NCBI GenBank assembly: GCA_964516555.1
Contig: CAZFAI010000040.1
Span: 1-6,320, forward strand
DNA: 6,320 nt
From: CAZFAI01 sp964516555
GTDB lineage: Bacteria > Patescibacteriota > Microgenomatia > UBA12405
Reading direction: 5' to 3'
Shown here: piece after piece, positions 1-5,374 of the stretch
Layout of the letters: every line of letters begins with the position of its first letter
Numbering within the stretch: the first letter of the stretch is position 1
The notes under the pieces: generated by a model
Database searches by the model: none
What the model was told of the DNA's origin: nothing
What the model saw: the letters and a program-made list of their open reading frames with translations, nothing else
Program-made: the position numbers and the translations under genes

Positions 1-92
1 CCCTCACTCTTCTCCTGCTAATCTACCTGCTCTTTTCCCTGAGGTATAGGTTGGTGAGAGAAAAGAGAACAGGCACCTCCACGAACGGTTAA

Positions 93-101
93 TGCTAAAA
101 T
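93..101 (+). promoter_or_regulatory. Extended -10 promoter of dnaG, predicted leaderless
   Basis: TGCTAAAAT fits the extended -10 form TG-n-TATAAT with one mismatch. The hexamer ends at 101 and the dnaG GTG begins at 108, so a start about 7 nt after the hexamer falls on the start codon itself. No convincing -35 box lies 16-18 nt upstream and no SD site precedes the GTG. The site is inferred from spacing only. Confidence 0.55.
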
Positions 102-107
102 TAGCCA

Positions 108-1904
108 GTGGAAAACCAAGTCGAAGAAATCAAAAAAAAGATTGACATTGTCGAATATATCCAAAAATTCGTCCCTCTGCGTAAACGTGGTCGTCATTTT
201 GTTGCCTGCTGTCCTTTTCACACTGAAAAAACCCCCTCATTCGTCGTCTCTCCCGAACTTCAGATCTACAAATGTTTTGGATGCGGTAAAGCTGGCGATA
301 TTTTTTCTTTTGTTCAGGAGTATGACCGTTTGGAATTCAAAGAAGCCCTGGAAGAACTAGCCAAAATTACCGGAGTCACTCTCAAGCGTAGCTCAAATTT
401 TACCAAACAGGAATCCGAATCAAATCGCCTTTTCCAAATAAACGAAGAAGTGTCCAGATTCTATCACTACATGCTCACCACCCACCCCCTGGGCAAAGAC
501 GCTTCTTTGTATCTTGAAAATAGGGGAATCAGTAAAACGACAATTAAACTATTCAAAATTGGTTATTCTCCCGATAATTCGGCTCTTCTGGTAAATTATC
601 TTCGCAAAAAAAACTTATCGGAGCAGGACATAATCGCTACTGGCACAATTGGTAGGAGTAACTACGGCAACCGCCTCTACGATCGTTTCCAGGGTCGACT
701 GACCTTTCCTCTCGCTGATTATCGGGGCCGGATTTTAGGCTTCTCCGGTCGAATCTTGCCATCAACCAAAAACCAAAATTCTGCCAAATATATCAACTCT
801 CCCGAGACCACTCTTTACCACAAAAGTCAGATGGTATTTGGCCTTAATTTATCCAAAGATACTATTCGCGAGGTCAATTCTGTTTTGGTAGTCGAAGGGG
901 AGTTCGACATGATTTCGCCTTTTCAGGCAGGAATCAAAAATGTTATTGCAATTAAAGGTACCGCTTTTACTGAAGATCAACTTCGCCTGCTCCATCGCTA
1001 TACCGAAAACATCATCCTTGGTCTTGATTCGGATTTTGCCGGCAATAACGCTGCTGTCAAAAGTATCGAGCTTGCTGAAAATCTGGATTTTGATATCCGG
1101 GTTTTGGTTTTGGATGACAAATACAAAGATCCCGACGAGGCAGTCAAAGATAACCCCGAAAGTTTCCGGGAGAATCTAAAGAACGCTGTTCCGGTAGGGG
1201 AGTTCCTAATAAACTCAGCTATCAAAAATTACGGAATTGATACCCCCAGTTCCAAGAAAAAAGTTATGGAAATGGTCTTGCCTTTCCTGACTCGCATCAA
1301 AAGCCCCGTAATTAAATCGGATTATCTTCGCCAGCTCTCTTCCGCCATCGGTTCGGATTATCAGTCTGTTCTTCAGGAATCCCAAAAATATACAACCGAC
1401 TCAAAGCCCTCAACCGCGATGAGTCCCATTCCTGTATCTCAGCCCATACCCACCATTGCCAGCACCAAAGACAACCTCCAGAGGCAGCTTTTGGCTTTGG
1501 TTCTGGGATCAAAAAATCCTTCAAAATTAGCTGCAAAAATTGAAGACCACCTTAAATCCGACACCGACCCCCGTCATCAATTAATTCTCAGCCACTTATT
1601 ATCTGTCAAGTTGTTTAATCCCGCAGAGTTTCAATCCTCACTTCCAGCCGAACACCAATCCTTTTTCCAAACGCTTTACTTGGAAGCCACCACCCCCACA
1701 GTCGATTCCATTACCCGTCAAAAATTAATCAAAAAAACTGCCAATATGATCTCAATTATCCTGATAAAAGAAAAGATGAAATTATTAAGTACAAAAATTG
1801 CTCAAAGTGAAACAAGTAAGCAGGAAGATGAACTAAAAAAGCTAGAATTGGAGTATAATAGACTCTTGGAACGGCTTTCCCGCCTCCAAACTCAAAAAAC
1901 CTAG
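108..1904 (+). CDS. dnaG: DNA primase DnaG
   Basis: This is the replicative primase, which makes RNA primers for Okazaki fragments at the fork together with the DnaB helicase. The 598 residues show the usual three parts. The N-terminal CHC2 zinc ribbon has ligands C35, H38, C56 and C59, around CPFH, KTPSF and CFGCG. The RNA-polymerase core has the basic FxGRLTFPL stretch (about 194-201) followed by the TOPRIM fold: VEGEFD (E263, D267), GLDSDFAG (D307, D309) and DPDEAV (341-346). The C-terminal part (about 455-598) is helical and charged, as expected for the helicase-binding domain, and a Ser/Pro-rich linker lies near 430-452. Length is normal for the family. The start is GTG at 108; the following residues (VEEIKKKIDIVEYI) match the family N-terminus. 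rpoD follows 32 bases later, the conserved dnaG-rpoD arrangement. TOPRIM wording departs slightly from the common EGYMD and ALGTALT forms, but the acidic residues are kept. Confidence 0.97.
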   Translation: MENQVEEIKKKIDIVEYIQKFVPLRKRGRHFVACCPFHTEKTPSFVVSPELQIYKCFGCGKAGDIFSFVQEYDRLEFKEALEELAKITGVTLKRSSNFTKQESESNRLFQINEEVSRFYHYMLTTHPLGKDASLYLENRGISKTTIKLFKIGYSPDNSALLVNYLRKKNLSEQDIIATGTIGRSNYGNRLYDRFQGRLTFPLADYRGRILGFSGRILPSTKNQNSAKYINSPETTLYHKSQMVFGLNLSKDTIREVNSVLVVEGEFDMISPFQAGIKNVIAIKGTAFTEDQLRLLHRYTENIILGLDSDFAGNNAAVKSIELAENLDFDIRVLVLDDKYKDPDEAVKDNPESFRENLKNAVPVGEFLINSAIKNYGIDTPSSKKKVMEMVLPFLTRIKSPVIKSDYLRQLSSAIGSDYQSVLQESQKYTTDSKPSTAMSPIPVSQPIPTIASTKDNLQRQLLALVLGSKNPSKLAAKIEDHLKSDTDPRHQLILSHLLSVKLFNPAEFQSSLPAEHQSFFQTLYLEATTPTVDSITRQKLIKKTANMISIILIKEKMKLLSTKIAQSETSKQEDELKKLELEYNRLLERLSRLQTQKT

Positions 1905-1924
1905 TAAAATCCTTACAAATTTAA

Positions 1925-1930
1925 TATAAT
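1925..1930 (+). promoter_or_regulatory. -10 box of rpoD, predicted leaderless
   Basis: This is a perfect TATAAT in the 32-base dnaG-rpoD gap, ending 6 nt before the rpoD ATG. Transcription would therefore begin at or beside the ATG. No good -35 is visible at the normal spacing and no SD site lies between. rpoD may also be read through from dnaG, but that transcript offers no recognisable ribosome binding site either. Confidence 0.55.
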
Positions 1931-1936
1931 ACCAGG

Positions 1937-3022
1937 ATGGCAGTAGCTCTAGATCTTTCCAAAGTCAAACAACACTTAATTAACCAGGCCAAGAAGCTCC
2001 ATTATCTTACCAATGATGAGATACTGGCTCAAATTCCGGAACCCGAAAAATATATTGATATGGTTGACGAATTGTTCGACTATCTTTTTGGCAAAGGTAT
2101 CGATGTATTCGACAAAGTTGAATCCCGTGAAGTTATCGATGCCGACAGGGACAAAGTTACCAGCGCCGATCTTCTCACCTTGCTTTCTTCAAAAACCGGC
2201 GTTGATTCGGTCAGAATGTATCTCAAAGAGATCGGTAAAATCGACCTTTTGACTTTTGACCAGGAAGTTTATCTAGCCCAGCAAATCGAAAAAGGCTCAC
2301 AAGTTGCCCGCGAACAATTAATTAACGCTAACTTACGTCTTGTTGTCTCCATTGCCAAAAAATATATTGGCCGTGGTCTTACTTTTCTCGATTTAGTCCA
2401 GGAAGGCAATCAGGGTTTAATGCGTGCTGTTGAAAAATTTGATTGGAAACGTGGTTTCAAGTTTTCTACCTATGCTACCTGGTGGATCCGCCAGGCTATT
2501 ACCCGGGCCATTGCCGACCAGGCCAAAACTATCCGTATTCCGGTTCATATGGTCGAGACCATAAACAAGGTTTACAAGGCTACCCGTGCACTTACTCAAA
2601 AACTAGGTCATGAACCAAGTGTCGAGCAGATCGCCGAAGAGGTTGGCATTACAGTTGACAAGGTCGAAGAAATTTACCGAATTTCCCAGGACACTACCTC
2701 CCTTGCTACACCCGTTGGTGATGACGAAGATTCTTTCCTCGGTGATTTTATTGAAGACACCACCCAGCCCTCTCCCTACGAGGAAACCAGCAAAGAACTC
2801 TTACGGGAATCAATTGAGGAAGTACTAGATTCGCTCGATGAGCGCGAAGCCAAAGTATTGAGTTTGCGCTTCGGCCTTCTTGGTGAGACTCCCAAAACCC
2901 TTGAAGAAGTGGGGAAAATATTCAATGTCACCCGCGAACGTATCCGCCAGATCGAAGCCAAAGCTCTGCGAAAACTCCGCCATCCTTCCCGCCGCAAGAA
3001 GCTCCAGGATTACTTAGAGTAA
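1937..3022 (+). CDS. rpoD: Primary RNA polymerase sigma factor (sigma-70 / SigA)
   Basis: This is the housekeeping sigma factor that directs RNA polymerase to -10/-35 promoters. It has 361 residues, the compact SigA form without the large non-conserved insert of E. coli RpoD. A short region 1.1-like N-terminus (about 1-60) is followed by region 1.2 with DSVRMYLKEIGKI (90-102). Region 2 runs from about 122 and includes ANLRLVVSIAKKY, the core-binding DLVQEGNQGLMRAVEKFD, and the promoter-melting and -10-reading FSTYATWWIRQAITRAI (176-192). Region 3 begins at IRIPVHMVETINK (199-211), and the 3.2 finger is near DDEDSFLGDFIED. Region 4.2 carries the -35 helix-turn-helix, TLEEVGKIFNVTRERIRQIE (321-340). 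Region 2.4 and the 3.0 histidine (H204) are intact, so extended -10 promoters should be readable, which fits the TG-n-TAAAAT/TATAAT elements in this window. It is adjacent to dnaG as in many bacteria. Confidence 0.97.
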   Translation: MAVALDLSKVKQHLINQAKKLHYLTNDEILAQIPEPEKYIDMVDELFDYLFGKGIDVFDKVESREVIDADRDKVTSADLLTLLSSKTGVDSVRMYLKEIGKIDLLTFDQEVYLAQQIEKGSQVAREQLINANLRLVVSIAKKYIGRGLTFLDLVQEGNQGLMRAVEKFDWKRGFKFSTYATWWIRQAITRAIADQAKTIRIPVHMVETINKVYKATRALTQKLGHEPSVEQIAEEVGITVDKVEEIYRISQDTTSLATPVGDDEDSFLGDFIEDTTQPSPYEETSKELLRESIEEVLDSLDEREAKVLSLRFGLLGETPKTLEEVGKIFNVTRERIRQIEAKALRKLRHPSRRKKLQDYLE

Positions 3023-3054
3023 TCAAATATTGCTGATTTCTTACCCGTCTTTAA

Positions 3055-3082
3055 TTCACTTCCTAATTAGCTGCCCTATAAA
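3055..3082 (+). promoter_or_regulatory. Possible promoter of the KGG protein gene
   Basis: TTCACT (3055-3060) and TATAAA (3077-3082) are separated by 16 bases. The -35 matches TTGACA at 4 of 6 positions and the -10 matches TATAAT at 5 of 6. Transcription would start near 3089, leaving a leader of about 33 nt that contains the SD site. The GATAAT at 3087-3092 is an alternative -10. The region is AT-rich, so chance matches are likely. Confidence 0.35.
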
Positions 3083-3106
3083 CATAGATAATAATAATTT
3101 AATATC

Positions 3107-3114
3107 AGGGGGTG
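3107..3114 (+). promoter_or_regulatory. Strong Shine-Dalgarno site that fixes the KGG protein start
   Basis: AGGGGGTG matches the full anti-SD complement AGGAGGTG at 7 of 8 positions and lies 7 nt before the ATG at 3122. An in-frame ATG at 3116 is only one base from this site, so 3122 is preferred. This is one of only two clear SD sites seen in the window, the other preceding the ABC permease. Confidence 0.8.
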
Positions 3115-3121
3115 GATGATA

Positions 3122-3286
3122 ATGGCAAAATCAGATCGGGGATTTGCTTCTATGGACGAAGACAAGCAACGGGATATCGCCCGCAAAGGTGGTCAGTCCA
3201 GCTCTATGTCTTCAGAGGAAGCTGCGGAGCGCGGTCGCAAAGGCGGCAAGGCTTCCAGTGGTGGTGGCAGGAAAAGTGGTCAATAA
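3122..3286 (+). CDS. KGG-motif small stress-type protein (YciG / con-10-like)
   Basis: This is a 54-residue hydrophilic protein rich in Gly, Ser, Lys and Arg, with no hydrophobic core. It contains RGFASMDEDKQRDIARKGGQ (6-25) and then EEAAERGRKGGKASS (32-46), two copies of the Arg/Gly-Lys-Gly-Gly motif that defines the KGG family (E. coli YciG, fungal con-10, and part of the GsiB-like hydrophilins). Family members are linked to general stress and desiccation and are probably disordered; the biochemical role is not known and none is claimed here. The start at 3122 is set by a strong SD site. The gene stands alone between rpoD and a terminator, so it is likely its own transcription unit or the tail of the dnaG-rpoD unit. 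The short length makes it easy for automatic gene callers to miss. Longer overlapping frames in the same stretch lack any family resemblance. Confidence 0.88.
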   Translation: MAKSDRGFASMDEDKQRDIARKGGQSSSMSSEEAAERGRKGGKASSGGGRKSGQ

Positions 3287-3307
3287 AGTTTTGAGGCGCT
3301 CTTTACT

Positions 3308-3340
3308 AACCAAGCCCAACAACTACTGGGCTTGGTTTTT
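3308..3340 (+). terminator. Intrinsic (Rho-independent) terminator
   Basis: An 11-bp perfect stem is formed by AACCAAGCCCA (3308-3318) and TGGGCTTGGTT (3327-3337) around an 8-nt loop. A T run continues to 3340, followed by an AT-rich tail. It lies 21 bases after the KGG stop codon and separates that gene from the ABC exporter operon. Confidence 0.9.
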
Positions 3341-3394
3341 ATATTATCTCTTGTCTCGAAAAAAGAGTTATTTTTTTTTGCGAACTTAAGAGAG

Positions 3395-3400
3395 TATAAT
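3395..3400 (+). promoter_or_regulatory. -10 box of the ABC exporter operon
   Basis: This is a perfect TATAAT ending 16 nt before the ATG at 3417, so the mRNA leader would be only about 10 nt. No SD site is visible in that leader. The expected -35 position falls in a T run and is not a good match, and there is no TG extension. Confidence 0.5.
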
Positions 3401-3416
3401 TAAACTATCAATTAAT

Positions 3417-4223
3417 ATGGCCGAGAAATCCATAATTTCAGTCACCAACCTGACCAAAAAATTCAACAGTCTGGTTGCTGTTGACAATGTCACTTTTGAT
3501 GTCAAAAAAGGCGAAATTTTTGCTTTCCTAGGTCCGAATGGTGCCGGCAAGTCAACTACTATCAAGATGCTAACTACTCTTCTCAGACCTACTAAGGGCA
3601 AGATGGCCATAAACGGTTATAACCCCCTGACTGATCAGGATCAAACTAGAAATTCTTTTGGCATTGTTTTTCAGGATCCCAGTGTCGATGACGAACTTAC
3701 TGCCCTGGAAAATATGCAGCTACACACTGCTCTTTATAGTATCCCCAAAGACGTTGCTGTTGATAGGATTAAATCTATGCTTGATTTAGTCGAACTTTGG
3801 AATCGTCGTCATGATTTTGTTAAAAACTTTTCCGGTGGTATGCGTCGTCGCCTAGAAATTGCCCGTGGCCTTCTTCATCATCCTCAAATCTTATTCCTCG
3901 ACGAACCCACCCTTGGCCTCGACCCTCAGACCCGAAACCATATCTGGAATTACATTAAAGAAATCAACAAAAACGAACAAATGACCGTTTTCTTTACTAC
4001 TCATTACATGGAAGAAGCCGAAAAAATAGCTCAACGGATTGCTATTATTGATCACGGTCAGATTGTTGCTATTGGTACCCTGCAGGAATTAAAAAATCAG
4101 ACCAAAACTAACTCTCTCGAAGAAGCTTATCTCAAGCTAACCGGCACTACCATTAGAGAAGAAGTCGTTGGCAATTTAGACAGGATGAGGCAACGAAGAC
4201 GTCTTTGGGGAGGTCAAAGATGA
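3417..4223 (+). CDS. ABC exporter ATP-binding protein (DrrA/CcmA-like)
   Basis: This is the cytoplasmic ATPase subunit that powers a two-gene ABC-2 exporter with the permease encoded next. It has 268 residues with all nucleotide-binding motifs: Walker A GPNGAGKST (39-47), Q-loop VFQDPS (Q86), signature FSGGMRRRLEIAR (from 138), Walker B ILFLDEPT (D162, E163), D-loop GLDP (167-170) and the switch histidine in TTHYMEEAE (H196). The C-terminal stretch after about 225 is short and basic, typical of the daunorubicin-resistance/NodI-like group. The substrate cannot be read from the sequence; relatives export drugs, lipids or glycans. The ATG at 3417 follows a TATAAT by 16 nt and begins the family-typical pattern of an N-terminal strand, TNLTKKF. 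The TGA stop overlaps the permease ATG (ATGA), implying translational coupling. Confidence 0.96.
   Translation: MAEKSIISVTNLTKKFNSLVAVDNVTFDVKKGEIFAFLGPNGAGKSTTIKMLTTLLRPTKGKMAINGYNPLTDQDQTRNSFGIVFQDPSVDDELTALENMQLHTALYSIPKDVAVDRIKSMLDLVELWNRRHDFVKNFSGGMRRRLEIARGLLHHPQILFLDEPTLGLDPQTRNHIWNYIKEINKNEQMTVFFTTHYMEEAEKIAQRIAIIDHGQIVAIGTLQELKNQTKTNSLEEAYLKLTGTTIREEVVGNLDRMRQRRRLWGGQR
4207..4214 (+). promoter_or_regulatory. Shine-Dalgarno site of the permease gene, inside the ATPase gene
   Basis: GGGGAGGT contains the core GGAGGT and lies 5 nt before the ATG at 4220. It decides the permease start in favour of this ATG over a TTG at 4205, which lies upstream of the SD site and would be an implausible initiator. 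Confidence 0.8.
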
Positions 4224-4969
4224 GAGTTGTTTACAGTCTGTGGTTGCGTCAAATTAAAAGATATTACCGTTCCCGATCTCGAATGATTGGTTCTCTCGGC
4301 CAGCCGCTGTTGTTTCTGCTTGCCTTTGGCTATGGCTTTGGTTCTATTTATCAGCGGGCCGGAGAGGGTAATTTTATTCAGTTCTTATCTCCTGGAATTA
4401 TTGCCATGAGTGTTCTTTTTACAGCCGTTTTCTCCGGTGTTGAGTTAATTTGGGATCGCCAGTTTGGCTTTCTCAAGGAAACCTTGGCCGCCCCCGTTCC
4501 CCGCTATAAAATTGTCCTTGGCCGCACCTTGGGTGGTGCTACTGTAGCCACCATTCAGGGGATGATCGTTCTCGTTCTTACCCTAATTTTCGGTTTCCGG
4601 CCTGAAAACTTGTATCTGATTCCCATTGCTTTCATTTTTGTTTTTCTTATCGCCTTTTTGTATACCGCCCTTGGAACCGCAATTGCCTCAACCTTGAAAG
4701 ACCTGCAAGGGTTTCAACTAATTATGAACTTTTTAGTTATGCCGACCTTCTTTTTATCCGGGGCTCTCTACCCCTTGGACGGCTTGCCTGCTGTTATGAA
4801 AACCGTTACTCGAATTAATCCCTTATCATATGGTGTAGATGGTGTAAGAAGTCTTATGATCAATATCTCCCCTAATTTTGGTATTGCTACTGATCTTGGT
4901 GTTGTTTTGGTTACCGGACTAGTTATTATGGTTATTGGTACGTATCTGTTTTCCAAAATCGAAGCCTAA
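4220..4969 (+). CDS. ABC-2 type exporter permease (DrrB-like)
   Basis: This is the membrane subunit partnering the ATPase just upstream, predicted in the cytoplasmic membrane. It has 249 residues with about six hydrophobic segments near 27-45, 57-76, 106-126, 133-156, 166-186 and 222-244. The basic N-terminus (RQIKRYYRSRSR) suits the cytoplasmic side. The family hallmark DRQFGFLKETLAAPV with a following RYKIVLGRT (79-103) lies between the second and third segments, as in ABC-2 permeases, and the ALYPLDGLP-INPLSYGVDGVR block is typical of the fifth loop. The ATG at 4220 overlaps the ATPase stop by 4 bases and has a strong SD site, so the pair is a coupled operon. The substrate is unknown. No clear terminator follows; the next gene-like structure begins about 90 bases on. 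Confidence 0.95.
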   Translation: MRVVYSLWLRQIKRYYRSRSRMIGSLGQPLLFLLAFGYGFGSIYQRAGEGNFIQFLSPGIIAMSVLFTAVFSGVELIWDRQFGFLKETLAAPVPRYKIVLGRTLGGATVATIQGMIVLVLTLIFGFRPENLYLIPIAFIFVFLIAFLYTALGTAIASTLKDLQGFQLIMNFLVMPTFFLSGALYPLDGLPAVMKTVTRINPLSYGVDGVRSLMINISPNFGIATDLGVVLVTGLVIMVIGTYLFSKIEA

Positions 4970-5016
4970 TATAAAAATATTCTCGTGTCACATCCATTCC
5001 CCAACCTAGCCCTAAA

Positions 5017-5025
5017 TGTTATAAT
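5017..5025 (+). promoter_or_regulatory. Extended -10 promoter, probably the original tRNA-Asn promoter
   Basis: TGTTATAAT is a perfect extended -10 (TG-n-TATAAT). Transcription would begin near 5032, about 26 nt before the 5' end of the broken tRNA copy at 5058, a normal distance for a tRNA gene. It now sits upstream of the pseudo-tRNA, and any transcript would have to cross the palindrome and the GIY-YIG gene to reach the intact tRNA. Confidence 0.55.
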
Positions 5026-5054
5026 CATCCTGCTCTCAAAAAATTAGTTTATAC

Positions 5055-5117
5055 CGATCCCCTGTAGCCCTGCCTGCCGGCAGGCAGGTCAGTTGGTATG
5101 TCTTGTGCGACTGTTAA
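5055..5117 (+). pseudogene. Degenerate tRNA-Asn 5' half (upstream copy)
   Basis: This repeats the 5' half of the intact tRNA-Asn at 5365. CGATCCCCTGTAGC (5055-5068) is identical to 5362-5375. After a 20-bp insertion, TCAGTTGGTA (5089-5098) is identical to 5376-5385. GCGACTGTTAA (5107-5117) is identical to 5392-5402, up to the end of the anticodon loop. The D-stem 3' strand is lost (TGTCTT where the intact gene has GAGC), and nothing of the variable, T or acceptor 3' parts follows. It cannot fold into a tRNA. Its acceptor start is at 5058, 307 bases before the intact gene's start. The copy is best read as the left flank of a unit that carries the GIY-YIG gene. Confidence 0.85.
5069..5088 (+). 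repeat. 20-bp perfect palindrome inserted in the pseudo-tRNA
   Basis: CCTGCCTGCCGGCAGGCAGG equals its own reverse complement. It splits the tRNA sequence GTAGC-TCAG exactly: removing these 20 bases restores the run found in the intact gene at 5372-5379, with no target duplication and no other placement possible. It is very GC-rich in an AT-rich intergenic region. No T run follows, so it is not a terminator. It looks like a miniature insertion or dispersed palindromic element; whether it recurs in the genome cannot be seen from here. Confidence 0.85.
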
Positions 5118-5120
5118 AAT
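5093..5120 (+). promoter_or_regulatory. tRNA-derived promoter of the GIY-YIG gene, predicted leaderless
   Basis: TTGGTA (5093-5098, the D-loop of the pseudo-tRNA) matches TTGACA at 4 of 6. After 16 bases comes TAAAAT (5115-5120) with a TG extension at 5112-5113, the anticodon loop plus AAT. The hexamer ends 5 nt before the GTG at 5126, so the transcript should start at or next to the start codon. It has the same TG-n-TAAAAT form and spacing style as the dnaG promoter. Confidence 0.55.
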
Positions 5121-5125
5121 AGAAT

Positions 5126-5374
5126 GTGTACTTTGTATACATTCTAAAAAGCCAAAAAACAGGCGAACTTTACAAAGGTATCACCAATGATCTCCACAGG
5201 AGATTGTTTGAACATAATTCAAACAAGAATATTGGCTCCCGAGGTAGAGGTCCGTGGAAGCTAGTTTATTCTGAAAAATGTTCAGATCGAACCGAAGCCA
5301 GACGTAGGGAAAAGTTCTTCAAGTCTGGTTCAGGTCGGGAACTTTTAAAACATATAGTCAACGATCCCCTGTAG
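5126..5374 (+). CDS. GIY-YIG domain endonuclease, small single-domain type
   Basis: This is a predicted DNA-cutting enzyme of the GIY-YIG superfamily, in the small single-domain group related to YhbQ/UPF0213. Its 82 residues cover the whole domain: MYFVYILKS (GIY strand, 1-9), GELYKGITNDLHRRLFEHN (13-31; the usual YIG reads YKG, with candidate catalytic R25/R26 and H30), PWKLVYSE (43-50), and EARRREKFFKSGSGRELLK (57-75), whose Glu is the likely metal ligand. The start is GTG at 5126 because family homology begins at its second residue; an ATG at 5124 is in another frame. There is no SD site, and a -10 box sits 5 nt upstream. The last codons and the TAG stop lie inside the tRNA-Asn gene (overlap 5365-5374). 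The gene is bracketed by a broken and an intact copy of that tRNA. The native target is unknown; a role in mobility at the tRNA is an inference from context. Confidence 0.9.
   Translation: MYFVYILKSQKTGELYKGITNDLHRRLFEHNSNKNIGSRGRGPWKLVYSEKCSDRTEARRREKFFKSGSGRELLKHIVNDPL
5353..5358 (+). promoter_or_regulatory. Possible -10 box directly before the tRNA
   Basis: TATAGT (5 of 6 to consensus) sits inside the end of the GIY-YIG coding sequence. A start 7 nt after it is 5365, exactly base +1 of the mature tRNA. No good -35 or TG extension is seen, so this is a weak call. Confidence 0.25.

Noticed and set aside
18..221. Minus-strand 67-codon frame at the left end
   Set aside because: It is antisense to the start of dnaG, low in complexity (Phe/Asp-rich), and has no supporting start signal.
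3112..3389. Longer frames overlapping the KGG gene on the plus strand (3112-3294 and 3144-3389)
   Set aside because: Both are out of frame with the KGG motifs and show no family resemblance. The second runs through the terminator. The SD site and motif content support the 54-residue frame.
4205..4219. TTG at 4205 as the start of the ABC permease
   Set aside because: The strong SD site at 4207-4214 lies downstream of this TTG and is placed correctly for the ATG at 4220, which also gives the usual ATGA overlap.
5069..5088. Palindrome as an intrinsic terminator
   Set aside because: The hairpin is not followed by a T run; TCAGTT follows on the plus strand and GGGCTACAGG on the minus strand.
5058..5120. 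Upstream copy as a second working tRNA-Asn
   Set aside because: It lacks the D-stem partner strand and the whole 3' half, and carries a 20-bp insertion.
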